Below, one piece after another: positions 46,979 through 56,609 of a stretch of 64,000 nucleotides of DNA. Source of the stretch: Cellulomonas sp. ES6 (GTDB taxonomy: Bacteria > Actinomycetota > Actinomycetes > Actinomycetales > Cellulomonadaceae); contig NZ_CP125655.1 in assembly GCF_030053835.1 (NCBI RefSeq), forward strand, positions 1,612,001 to 1,676,000, in the 5' to 3' direction. Position 1 is the first letter of the stretch; every line of letters begins with the position of its first letter. The notes beneath the pieces are model-generated. The model was given only the letters and a program-made list of their open reading frames with translations. It was not told where the DNA came from and searched no databases. A program made the position numbers and the translations under genes.

Positions 46979-47431
46979 TCACGGGAACAACCAGACCACG
47001 ACGACGACGGGACGTCCACGCCAGTCCAGGCGCAGCTCGTGGGTGAGCGAGGTACCGGGGACGACCGGCAGCTCGGCGGCGACCTGCGGCAGGCTCAGCG
47101 TGCCCTGCGACGGCAGCAGCGCCTTGACGTTGCCGCCGACGACGTTCGCGACCTCCCCGAACGCGTCCACGAGGTCCTCCGGGCCGACCGGCTCGCCGGC
47201 GTCCATCCCGAGCAGCGCCCGGGTGAGCTCGTGCGCGGTGGGGACGTCCGTGGTGACGGCGGCGCGGCCGGCGAGCTCGCCGTGCACGTCCACCCAGGCG
47301 ACCAGCGGCTCGGCGGGCACCGGCACGTCGCCCTCCCAGGGGCGCAGGTAGCCGGGCTCGCCGTCGATCATGGCGGCGAACACCTCCTCGGCGATCGCGT
47401 ACACCTGGTCGTGCTCCACGGCGGCGGTCAT
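46979..47431 (-). CDS. CheX/CheC-like chemotaxis protein 2
   Basis: A 150-residue protein of the CheX/CheC fold: PEDLVDAFGEVANVVGGNVK carries the phosphatase E-x2-N signature, followed by ALLPSQGTLSLPQVAAELPV. ATG 47431 overlaps the stop of the CheY gene upstream (ATGA). It is a second receiver-phosphatase pair next to the first. Similarity to the first CheX-type protein is limited to the core motif, so the two may act on different regulators. Confidence 0.8.
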   Translation of the reverse strand: MTAAVEHDQVYAIAEEVFAAMIDGEPGYLRPWEGDVPVPAEPLVAWVDVHGELAGRAAVTTDVPTAHELTRALLGMDAGEPVGPEDLVDAFGEVANVVGGNVKALLPSQGTLSLPQVAAELPVVPGTSLTHELRLDWRGRPVVVVVWLFP

Positions 47432-47811
47432 ACGGGCTCCTCGGCAGGGACGAGCCCGAGCAGGTCGAGCTTGTCGCGGATGGCGTCGATGGTGAACGGC
47501 TTGATGAGGTACTCGTGGGCGCCCGCCGCGAGGGCCCGGACGATCTGCCCGTGCTCGCTCTCCGTCGTGACCATCATCAGCGTGATGTTCCGCCACGCGG
47601 GGACGGCGCGGACGCGGGTGACGAACGTCAGCCCGTCCATGACCGGCATGTTCCAGTCGATGCAGGCGAGGTCCACCTGCTCCCCGGACTCCAGCACGTC
47701 GAGCGCCTGCTGGCCGTCACCGGCCTGGACCGTGGCGAAGCCGAGGTCCTCCAGGGCGCTCGCGACGATGCGGCGCATGGTCCGCGAGTCGTCGATGACG
47801 AGGGCTCTCAT
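47428..47811 (-). CDS. cheY: CheY-type response regulator 2
   Basis: A 127-residue single-domain receiver: MRALVIDDSRTMRRIVASAL, phospho-Asp in LACIDWNMPVMDGLTFV, Thr in LMMVTTESEHGQIV and Lys in AHEYLIKPFTIDAI. It is coupled at both ends by 4-base overlaps, to cheR before it and the CheX-like gene after it. Which of the two CheY proteins binds the motor cannot be told. Confidence 0.92.
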   Translation of the reverse strand: MRALVIDDSRTMRRIVASALEDLGFATVQAGDGQQALDVLESGEQVDLACIDWNMPVMDGLTFVTRVRAVPAWRNITLMMVTTESEHGQIVRALAAGAHEYLIKPFTIDAIRDKLDLLGLVPAEEPV

Positions 47812-48815
47812 CGCGTCACTCCTTGTTCGGGTGTGCCGGGGCGGCCGGCCGGGGCGGTGGGGAAGACGGGGGCTCCCACGCGCGGTCGCGCGGGCGGGAG
47901 CGGGGTGCTGGTGGGCCAGGCGGCGGCGGTGTGCGCGGGTGCGGCTGCCGCGGCGACGGGCACCGCGGCGGCCGGGGCGGGACGCGGGCGGGGCACGAGG
48001 CCGCCGTGCACGGGCCGGTACACCGAGCCGCGCTCGACGGGCACGCGCTCCCAGTCCCCGTCGACGCCGATCGTGGTCTCCGCGGCGCCGAGCACGAGGA
48101 ACCCGCCGGGCTTGAGCACGCGGTGCACGCGCGACAGGATCGAGCGCTTCGTCTCGAGGTCGAAGTAGATGAGCACGTTGCGCAGGAACACGATGTCGAA
48201 CGGCCCGGCGGGCGGCAGGTCCAGCAGGTTGTGCTTCTGGAACGTCACCGCCCGGCGCAGCGCGTCGGAGATCTGCCAGTCCGCGCCGGAGCGCTGGAAG
48301 TGCCGCACCAGCATGGGGGCGGGCAGGCCGCGGTTGACCTCGAGCTGGGAGTACCGGCCGGAGCGCGCCTGGGCGAGCACCTGGTCGGACAGGTCGGTCG
48401 CGGTGATCTCGACGCGGACGCCGGGGCCGAGCACGTCCGCGAGGGTCATCGCGATCGAGTACGGCTCCTGGCCGGTCGAGCACGCCGCCGACCAGACACG
48501 CACCGAGTCCAGCACCGGCCGCTCGGCCCGCAGCGTGGGCACCACGTGGGTGCGCAGCGCGGAGAACGGCGTGGCGTCCCGGAACCAGGACGTCTCGTTG
48601 GTGGTGAGCGCCTCCACGATCTGCGCGAGGTCGGACTCGCGGCGACCCGCGCGGACCTCCCGGACGTAGGCGTCGACGCCGGCGTGGCCGCCCTCGCGCG
48701 CGAGCGGCAGCAGCCGGCTCTCCACGAGGTACTCCTTGCCGGCCTCCAGCTGGATGGCGCTGCGACGACGCACGACATCGGCGACGAAGGCGAACGTGTC
48801 CTGGGTCAGGCTCAT
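47808..48815 (-). CDS. cheR: CheR chemotaxis methyltransferase
   Basis: A 335-residue SAM-dependent receptor methyltransferase. The N-terminal helical domain includes VVRRRSAIQLEAGKEYLVES and TNETSWFRDATPFSALR. The SAM motif is VRVWSAACSTGQEPYSIAM, with ATDLSDQVLAQARSGRY and FDIVFLRNVLIYFDLETKR. A Pro/Ala-rich tail of about 60 residues is extra. It overlaps cheY 2 by four bases and follows cheB. Confidence 0.94.
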   Translation of the reverse strand: MSLTQDTFAFVADVVRRRSAIQLEAGKEYLVESRLLPLAREGGHAGVDAYVREVRAGRRESDLAQIVEALTTNETSWFRDATPFSALRTHVVPTLRAERPVLDSVRVWSAACSTGQEPYSIAMTLADVLGPGVRVEITATDLSDQVLAQARSGRYSQLEVNRGLPAPMLVRHFQRSGADWQISDALRRAVTFQKHNLLDLPPAGPFDIVFLRNVLIYFDLETKRSILSRVHRVLKPGGFLVLGAAETTIGVDGDWERVPVERGSVYRPVHGGLVPRPRPAPAAAVPVAAAAAPAHTAAAWPTSTPLPPARPRVGAPVFPTAPAGRPGTPEQGVTR

Positions 48816-48882
48816 GGCCGACCTCCGATCGGTGCGGGCGGCCGGCTGCCCGCACGGGCGAGCACGGCCTCGAGGGCGGGGG

Positions 48883-49991
48883 CTACCTCCCGAGAGGCAG
48901 GACGCGGTGGGCGAGGCCGGCCGTGGCGACGGCGCCCGGCATGCCCCAGACGACGCTGGTGGCCTCGTCCTGGACGAGCACGGTGCCGCCGGCGGCGACG
49001 ACGTCCTCGCAGCCGGTGCGGCCGTCGGCACCCATGCCGGTGAGCACGACCGCCAGGAGCTGACCGCCGAGCTCGCGGACCGCGGAGCGGAACAGCACGT
49101 CCACCGCGGGGCGGCAGAAGTTCACGGGCGGGCCGTCGGTGAGCACGGTGCGCAGGGCGCCGGCGGTGCGGCTGACCTCCAGGTGGTGGTCGCCGGCCGC
49201 GACGTAGACGGTGCCCGGCCGCAGCGCCTCGCCGTCGGTGGCCTCCACGACGGTCGCCGGGCCGAGCCGGTCGAGCCGGGCCGCGAGCTGGCGGGTGAAC
49301 ACCGGGGGCATGTGCTGCACGACGAGCACCGGCACGGGCGGCGGGGCGGACAGCGCGCCGAGCACGCGGGACAGCGCCTCGGGGCCGCCGGTGGACGACC
49401 CGAGGACGACGGCCGACACCGGGTGCGGCGCGGGCGCGGGGCGCAGCACGACGGGTCGCCGGGCGGACGCGGCACCGGCGACCGGGCCGGACGCCGGCGC
49501 ACGACCGGCGCCGGCCGGCGCGGGCTGCGCCGCGCCCGCGCCGGCCGGGCCCGCCGTTGCGGCGCCGCCGCCCGGGAGCCCCGGCGCGGCACGAGCGCCT
49601 TGATCTTGGGGATCAGCTCGCTCGCGACCCGGTCCAGCGACTCCTGGACGCTGCCGACGTTCGCCGGCTTCGTCACGTAGTCCGTGGCGCCCGCGACGAG
49701 CGCGTCCAGGGTGGCGGACGCGCCCCGCTCGGTGAGCGTCGAGAACATGATGATCGGCATGGTCTGCCGGCCCCGCCGCAGCGCACGGACCGCCTCGATG
49801 CCGTTCATCTCCGGCATCTCGATGTCCATGGTGACGAGGTCCGGCCCGAGCTGCTCGACCTTGGCCAGCGCGATGCGGCCGTTGGACGCGAAGCCCACCA
49901 CCTCGATGTCGGGGTCGCGTGAGAGCGAGTCCGTCACCAGCCGGCGGACGACGACCGAGTCGTCGACCACCAGCACACGGATCCTGGTCAT
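48883..49991 (-). CDS. cheB: CheB protein-glutamate methylesterase, one frameshift
   Basis: A receiver plus methylesterase of about 369 residues. The receiver has [18 protein letters not shown], phospho-Asp in [20 protein letters not shown] and [14 protein letters not shown]. After an Ala/Pro linker, the esterase has the Ser in [17 protein letters not shown], His in [19 protein letters not shown] and Asp in [16 protein letters not shown]. The frame breaks in the linker: one extra base in the run 49578-49581 joins both parts and gives 370 codons. It sits between the MCP 1 and cheR genes. Confidence 0.87.
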
Positions 49992-50013
49992 GGGCTCCCC
50001 TGGGACGCGATGG

Positions 50014-50062
50014 ACCGGCCGCACCGGCCGGTTCGAGGTTCTGATCGGTCGGTGCGGCCGGT
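50014..50062. terminator. Hairpin between MCP 1 and cheB
   Basis: ACCGGCCGCACCG (50014-50026) and CGGTGCGGCCGGT (50050-50062) form a 13-base stem with a 23-base loop. It could terminate MCP transcripts or attenuate cheBR expression. Confidence 0.45.
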
Positions 50063-50094
50063 TCCTGAGCGGCGCACGGCGCCGGAGCGGGCCG

Positions 50095-51721
50095 TCAGTA
50101 GGTGAAACGCGCGACCCTGTCGTGCAGGTCGGCGGACAACGTCGCGAGCTCGGCCACGTGGGTCGAGACCTCGCCCAGCACGCCCGCCGAGCGGGACGCG
50201 GCGCCCGCGACCCCGGTGATGTTGGTGGCGATCTCCCCGAGCCCGTGGCGGCCTCGGCGACCGACCGGGACATCTCGTTGGTCGTGGCGGTCTGCTCCTC
50301 CACGGCCGAGGCGATGGTCAGCTGGTAGTCGTTGATCGACGCGATGATCTGCGCGATCTGCCCGATGGCCACGACGGCGGCGCCCGTGTCGTTCTGGATG
50401 GCCTCGACGCGGCGGGCGATGTCGTCGGTCGCGCGCGCGGTCTCCTGCGCGAGCTCCTTGACCTCCCCGGCGACGACCGCGAAGCCCTTGCCGGCCTCGC
50501 CGGCCCGCGCCGCCTCGATCGTGGCGTTCAGCGCGAGCAGGTTCGTCTGCTCCGCGATGGAGGTGATCACCTTCACCACGTTGCCGATCTCCTGCGAGGA
50601 CACGCCCAGGCGGGCGACCTGCTCGTTGGTCGCGGCGGCGACGTCGGTGGCCTGGCCGGCGACCTTCGCGGCCTCCGAGGCGTTCTGGGCGATCTCGCGG
50701 ATCGACGCCCCCATCTGCTCGGCGCCGGCCGCGACGGCCTGCACGTTGCGGGAGACCTCCTCGGCGGCGGCCGCCACGACGCCCGCCTGCGCGGAGGTCT
50801 CCTGGGAGCCCTCCACCACGGTGCCGTTGGAGGCCGCGAGGCTCGCTGCCGTCCGCTCCACGGAACCGGCCGCCGTGACGACGCCGGACAGCGTCGTGCG
50901 CAGCGACTCCTGGGCCTGCGCGAGCGCGGCGGCCATCCGCCCCGTCTCGTCCTGCCAGGGCACCTCGGCCGGCACCGTGAGGTCGCCGTCGGCCATGGCC
51001 TCGAGCGAGCCCTGCACGCTGCGCACGGCGGTGGTGATGCGCCGGATCACGAGCACGGCGAGGATCCCGGACAGCGCGGCACCGACGACGAACGCGATGA
51101 CGAGCGCGATGATCGTCCGGTTCACCTCGGCGCGGCTGGCCGCCAGGATGTCGTCGACCTGCGCGTCGACCTGGCCCTGCGCGAGGGCCAGGGCCCGGCC
51201 CGCCCAGTCGGGGTCGGCGGACGCGTCCGCGGCGAGCGCGGTCCGCAGGCCGACGAGGTCGCCGTCCTCGACGAGCGGCAGCAGCGTGGCGTCGCGGTAG
51301 GCGACCCAGGCGTCCCAGCGGTCGACGAAGTCCGACCACTGCCGGGTCTCCGACTGCGGGAACGCGGAGATCGCGTCGATCTGCGCGGCGACGTCCCGGT
51401 CGGTCCACGCGGAGGACTCCAGGAGCTGGGCCCGCACGGAGTCGTCGGTGGCCTCGGCGGCGCGGTGCACCAGCAGGTGGCTGCGGGTCTGCGCGGTGCG
51501 CAGCTCCGACATGGCCGACTGCAGGTCGCCCGTCAGGCCCGACATCTCCTCCAGGTGCTGCCCGGCGCGGAACAGGGCGATCGCGCCGGCCCCGCCGACC
51601 ACGGCGAACGTGCCGCCGAGCACCAGCAGGGAGACGGCGATCTTCAGGGCGACCGGGCGGTCCCAGAACCAGGACGCGCGGCGCCGGGGGACTGCTGCGC
51701 GGCGGTGCGGTCGGTGGCCAT
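50095..51721 (-). CDS. Methyl-accepting chemotaxis protein 1, two frameshifts
   Basis: About 542 residues after adding one base at 51686-51690 and one at 50235-50238. Start ATG 51721 ([12 protein letters not shown]) shares its A with the stop of the sugar-binding gene (TGATG). Order: cytoplasmic leader ([11 protein letters not shown]), membrane segment 1, helical sensor domain, membrane segment 2 ([20 protein letters not shown]), HAMP ([16 protein letters not shown]), and a signalling domain with the hairpin tip [20 protein letters not shown]. It ends HDRVARFTY. The overlap suggests it receives the ligand-loaded binding protein. Confidence 0.87.
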
Positions 51722-52830
51722 CAGCCCAGCTCCTCGGCGGTGTAGTAGCCGCCGGCCACGAGGACCTGGCGGAGGTTCTGCTCGGTGACGACCTGCGGGG
51801 TCAGCAGGTACGAGGGGACGACCTTCACGCCGTTGTCGTAGGACCGGCTGTCGTTCGTCTCCGGCTCGGCGCCGTCCAGCAGCGCCCGGACCATCGCGAC
51901 CGTCACCTCGGCGAGCTGCCGGGTGTCCTTGTAGACGGTCGCGTACTGCTCGCCGGCGGCGATGGACTTGGCGGAGGCGAGCTCGGCGTCCTGCCCGGTC
52001 ACGACGGGCAGCGGCTGGGCGTCCGTCCCGTAGCCGATGGTCTTGACGGCGTCGAGCACCGCGATCGAGATGCCGTCGTACGGCGACAGCACCCCGTCCA
52101 GCCGGCGGTCGGCGTACAGCGGCAGCAGCGTGTCCATGCGGGCCGTGGCGTTCTTCGGGTCCCACTTGTCGGTGGCGACCTCCTCGAAGCCCGTCTCGCC
52201 GGACGGCACCGTCAGCACCCCCGAGTCGAGGTACGGCTGCAGGACGCCCATCGCGCCGTCGAAGAACACGGTCGCGTTGTTGTCGTCCGTCGAGCCGGCG
52301 AACAGCTCGATCGCGAACGGGCCGGTGACGTCCGTGCGGTCGCCCGCCTCGTCGAGCAGGCCGAGGCCCTGCAGCAGGGTGGTCGCCTGCTGCACCCCGA
52401 CGCGCGCGTTGTCGAACGTCGCGTAGTAGTCGACGTCGCCGGACTCGCGGATCAGGCGGTCGTAGGCGATCACCGGGATGTCCGCCGCGGCGGCCTCCCC
52501 CAGCACGTCCTTGAGCGCCACCCCGTCGATGGACCCGATGACGAGCGCGTCCGCGCCGGCCGCGATCATGTCCTCGAGCTGCGCGACCTGCGTGGGCACG
52601 TCGTTCTCGGCGTACTCCAGGTCGACGTCGTACCCGAGCGCGCGCAGCTGGTCCTGCACGTTCTCGCCGTCGGCGATCCAGCGCTCGGAGGTCGTCGTCG
52701 GCATCGCGACCCCGACCAGCGGCCGGTCCCCGTCGCCCGCCGCGCCGGTCGCCGACGCGCACCCGGCGAGCACCCCGGCCACCGCGACCGCGGCGGCGGT
52801 GGCGGCCGGTCGGCGCATCCCCTGCCTCAT
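51721..52830 (-). CDS. ChvE/XylF-type sugar-binding lipoprotein in the chemotaxis run
   Basis: A 369-residue sugar-binding lipoprotein with lipobox [11 protein letters not shown]. Family markers are [60 protein letters not shown] and [20 protein letters not shown], typical of multi-sugar (ChvE) and xylose binders. ATG 52830 has AAGGAG seven bases upstream. The earlier start at 52926 is rejected. No permease or ATPase gene is nearby. The gene lies between two receptor genes and overlaps one, which argues for a chemosensory rather than transport role. That is inference. Confidence 0.9.
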   Translation of the reverse strand: MRQGMRRPAATAAAVAVAGVLAGCASATGAAGDGDRPLVGVAMPTTTSERWIADGENVQDQLRALGYDVDLEYAENDVPTQVAQLEDMIAAGADALVIGSIDGVALKDVLGEAAAADIPVIAYDRLIRESGDVDYYATFDNARVGVQQATTLLQGLGLLDEAGDRTDVTGPFAIELFAGSTDDNNATVFFDGAMGVLQPYLDSGVLTVPSGETGFEEVATDKWDPKNATARMDTLLPLYADRRLDGVLSPYDGISIAVLDAVKTIGYGTDAQPLPVVTGQDAELASAKSIAAGEQYATVYKDTRQLAEVTVAMVRALLDGAEPETNDSRSYDNGVKVVPSYLLTPQVVTEQNLRQVLVAGGYYTAEELG

Positions 52831-52967
52831 GTGGACTCCTTCGTCTGTGCGGCGCGACACTGCCCGTCGTCGCCGTGCCGTCTGGATCGGACGGGGGCCC
52901 GCGGTTGTGAGCGCTCCCGCGGCCACGTGGCCCGACCGGAGCAGTCCCGCGGGTGAACACCCGGCGT

Positions 52968-54572
52968 TCAGTAGGAGAACTGCGACACCCGGCCGCGCAG
53001 GTCCTCCGAGAGCCGCGCGAGCTCCGCGACGGCCCCGCCCATCTGGCCGAGCGTCTGCGACGAGGTCGCCGCGGCTGACGCCACCCCGGTGATGTTCGTG
53101 GCGATCTCCCCGAGCCCGTGGCGGCCTCGGCGACCGACCGGGACATCTCCGTGGTGGTGGCGGTCTGCTCCTCCACCGCGCTGGCGATGGTGAGCTGGTA
53201 GTCGTTGATCGACGCGATGATCTGCGAGATCTCCCCGATCGCGGTCACGGCCGACCCGGTGTCGGTCTGGATCGCCTCGACCCGCCGGGCGATGTCCTCC
53301 GTGGCCTTCGCGGTCTCCTGCGCGAGCTCCTTGACCTCGCCCGCGACGACCGCGAAGCCCTTGCCCCCGCCTCACCGGCGCGCGCGGCCTCGATCGTCGC
53401 GTTCAGCGCCAGCAGGTTCGTCTGCTCCGCGATCGACGTGATGACCTTGACGACGTTCCCGATCTCCTGCGAGGAGGACCCGAGGCGCGCGACCTGCTCG
53501 TTCGTGACGGCGGCGGCCTCCGTGGCCTGCCCGGCGACCTTCGCCGCCTGCGACGCGTTCTGGGCGATCTCCCGGATGCTCGCCCCCATCTGCTCGGCGC
53601 CGGCGGCGACGGTCTGCACGTTGCGGGACACCTGCTCCGCGGCCGCCGCGACGACCCCCGCCTGCGCGGACGTCTCGTCGGAGCCGGCCACCACCTGGTT
53701 GGACGCCGCCGACAGCTCCTCCGCCGCCGCGGCGACGGTGTGCGCGGTCTCCGCGACGCCCCCCACCAGAGCGCGCAGGCTCCGCTGGGTGCGCTCGAGG
53801 TCGACCGCGAGCCGGCCGAGCTCGTCGCCGCCCGTCACACCCGAGGGCACGGTCAGGTCGCCGTCCCCGGCTGCGGCCAGGCTGCGGGACACCCCGCCGA
53901 GCCGGCGCACGATGCCGCGCGCGACCGCCACCGCCAGGGCGGCCGCCGCGAGCGCGCCGAGGACGGCGACGAGCACGGTCACCAGCACGGAGCGCTCCGC
54001 GACCGCGTCGGTCTCGGCGGCCAGCGCCTCCGCCTGCTCGCCCTGGGCCGCGGTCTCGACCTGGAGGGCGTCCATGACCGCGGTGGTCAGCGGCCGGATC
54101 GTCGCGTCGAAGTACGCCGCGAACCCGGCGTCGTCCCCCTCGTCGGCCAGCGGGAACAGCGTGTCCTGCGCGGCCGCGTAGTACGCGTCCAGCGCGGCGA
54201 CGATCGCGTCGACCTGCGCCCCGTCGACGGCGCCCGCCCGGTACTCGTCGAGCTGGGCGTCCAGGTCCTGCTGGCGCTCGGTCAGCTCCTGCAGCAGGGT
54301 CGCGCGGGTCTCGTCGTCGGCGATGCCGTACTGGATCACGCGGGCGCGGTCGCCCTGGTAGGACCGCTGGATCTCCGTGAGCTGCTGGAGCGGGACGACG
54401 TTGCCCGCGTACATCTCGGCGGCGTCCGCCCGCACGGTCCGCAGCGAGCCGACCGCGACGGCCGTCACGACGGCGGTCATGGCCGCCATCACGGCGACGG
54501 CGGTCATGATCTTGACGAGGACGGGCCGGTCGGCCCAGAGCCTGCGGGGGTGGCGTCGTGCTGCGCGCTCAT
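52968..54572 (-). CDS. Methyl-accepting chemotaxis protein 2, three frameshifts
   Basis: About 534 residues. ATG 54572 opens MSAQHDATP. One base in the run 54546-54550 joins it to [20 protein letters not shown], the first membrane segment. A sensor domain and second segment follow ([20 protein letters not shown]), then HAMP ([18 protein letters not shown]) and a signalling domain. Breaks in that domain lie at 53364-53368 (two surplus bases next to paralogues) and 53108-53111 (one lacking). It ends RGRVSQFSY. Near-identical signalling cores in its three neighbours make these corrections reliable. Confidence 0.84.
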
Positions 54573-54697
54573 CGTGGTCGGGTCGCCCTTCGGTACGGAG
54601 TCGGTCGCCCCACCTATCGGCGGCGCACGGCGGGACCGAAGCGCTTTCCGCCGCACGGTGCGCGGGTGCCGGGCCGTCGACGAGCGCGGCGGGAGCA

Positions 54698-54739
54698 CGA
54701 CGAGCGCCCCGGGGAGCAGGCTCCCCGGGGCGCTCGTCG
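54698..54739. terminator. Strong hairpin downstream of MCP 3
   Basis: A perfect 19-base stem (CGACGAGCGCCCCGGGGAG and its complement) with loop CAGG sits 8 bases past the MCP 3 stop. Confidence 0.82.
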
Positions 54740-54746
54740 CACGGGC

Positions 54747-56467
54747 CTAGAGGCGGAACCCGCTGACCTGCGCGCGCAGGTCCTCCGACATCCGGGCGAG
54801 CTCGGCGATGGCCCCGCCCATCTGGTTGAGCGTCTGGCTGGCCTCGGAGGCCGCGGAGGCGACGCCGGTGATGTTCGTGGCGATCTCCCCCGACCCCGTG
54901 GCGGCCTCGGCGACCGAGCGGGACATCTCGTTCGTGGTCGCCGTCTGCTCCTCCACCGCGCTCGCGATGGTGAGCTGGTAGTCGTTGATGCTCGCGATGA
55001 TCTGGGAGATCTCCCCGATCGCCGCCACCGCACCCGTGGTGTCGCCCTGGATCGCCTCGACCCGCCGGGCGATGTCCTCGGTCGCCTTGGCGGTCTCCTG
55101 CGCCAGCTCCTTCACCTCGCCCGCCACGACCGCGAAGCCCTTGCCCGCCTCACCGGCCCGGGCCGCCTCGATCGTCGCGTTCAGCGCCAGCAGGTTGGTC
55201 TGCTCCGCGATCGACGTGATCACCTTGACCACGTTCCCGATCTCCTGGCTGGAGACGCCGAGCCGCGACACCTGGTCGTTGGTGCTCGCCGCGACCTCGG
55301 TGGCCTGCCCGGCGACCTTCGCCGCCTGGGAGGAGTTCTGCGCGATCTCCCGGATGCTGGCGCCCATCTGCTCGGCACCCGCCGCGACCGTCTGGACGTT
55401 GCGCGACACCTGCTCCGCGGCCGCCGCCACCACACCCGCCTGCGCGGACGTCTCGTCGGAGCCGGCCACCACCTGGTTCGACGCCGCCGACAGCTCCTCG
55501 GCCGCGGCCGCCACCGTCTGCGCCGTCTCCACCACGCCGGAGATCGCGCCACGCAGGTTCCCCTGCGCCCGGGTGAGCGCCCGGGCCATGCGCCCGAGCT
55601 CGTCGTCGGAGTCCACCTGCGGGGTGACCGTCAGGTCGCCGTCCGCGAGCGCCTCGACCGCGCGCTGCACCTCGGTCACCTGGCGCCGGATCATGCCGGC
55701 GATCACCATGCCGACGGCGGAGACCAGCGCCACGCCGGCGACGAGCACGACGACCAGCACGACGGTGCTCGACCGCGCGCCTCGGCGTGCGCCTGGTCCG
55801 CCACGGACTCGAGGTACGCGGCGACCGTCTTCTCGGCGGTCTCCAGCCCGGCGATCATGCCGTCGAGCGCCGCCTTGGCCTCGCCCTGCGTCACCTCGCC
55901 GAACGTCACCTGGTCGTTGTCCAGGGCGGCGGGCACCAGCTGGTCGTCGCGGATCTGCGTCCACGCGGCCCAGCCGGTGACGAAGTCGTCCCAGCCCTCG
56001 ACGACGTTCTCACCGATGCCCTGCTCGAACGCGTCCGCGGCGGCCTGCAGGTCGGCGTCCGTCGCGGCGATGGCGTCCAGCGCCGCCTGCCGCTGCTCCT
56101 CGGTCTCGGTCAGGCTCGCGCCCGCCTGGGCGACGAGCATCCGCGCCTTGAGCTCCTCCTGGTGCACCACGGCGAGCGGGGTCACGACGTCCGCGTTGAC
56201 CTCCTGCACGGTCGCGGTGCTCGCCGCGAGGTCGTCCAGCCGCATCACGGCGAAGGTGCCGGTGGCCGCGACCATCACGACCACCAGCGCGAGCAGCTGC
56301 ATGATCTTGGTGCGCACGCCGCGGTTCGCGAACCAGGCGGTGCCGCGGCGGGTGCCGCGAGGACGGTGCCCGGACGCAGGCGGCTCGCCGTGGCCGCGCT
56401 GGGTGGGCACCCGGTCGACCGTCGGCACCCGCGTGGGCGTCGACACCGTCGTCGTGGTGACGCTCAT
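54747..56467 (-). CDS. Methyl-accepting chemotaxis protein 3, one frameshift
   Basis: About 573 residues. [17 protein letters not shown] precedes a long Arg-rich cytoplasmic leader, then the first membrane segment ([20 protein letters not shown]). The sensor domain ends [15 protein letters not shown]. After a break near 55771-55785 the second segment reads [20 protein letters not shown], then HAMP ([15 protein letters not shown]) and the signalling domain. It ends RAQVSGFRL, unlike the F-T/S-Y ends of its paralogues. GGAAGGAC lies before ATG 56467. Ligand unknown. Confidence 0.87.
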
Positions 56468-56553
56468 GGTGGGTCCTTCCTGTCCGTCCCCTGCTGCCCC
56501 ACCGATCGTCCGCACGCGCCACCCCCTGAGCCCGGCAGCGGGTGATTGACGCA

Positions 56554-56603
56554 CGACGACGCGCCGCGCCGCCCCACCCCCGGGGCCGCGCGGCGCGTCG
56601 TCG
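56554..56603. terminator. Hairpin downstream of MCP 4
   Basis: CGACGACGCGCCGCGC and GCGCGGCGCGTCGTCG form a 16-base perfect stem between the MCP 4 stop and the MCP 3 leader. Confidence 0.7.
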
Positions 56604-56609
56604 GTGCGG

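Noticed and set aside
50235..53368. Programmed frameshifting in the receptor genes
   Set aside because: No slippery heptamer with downstream structure, and paralogues encode the same region in frame. Homopolymer error is simpler.
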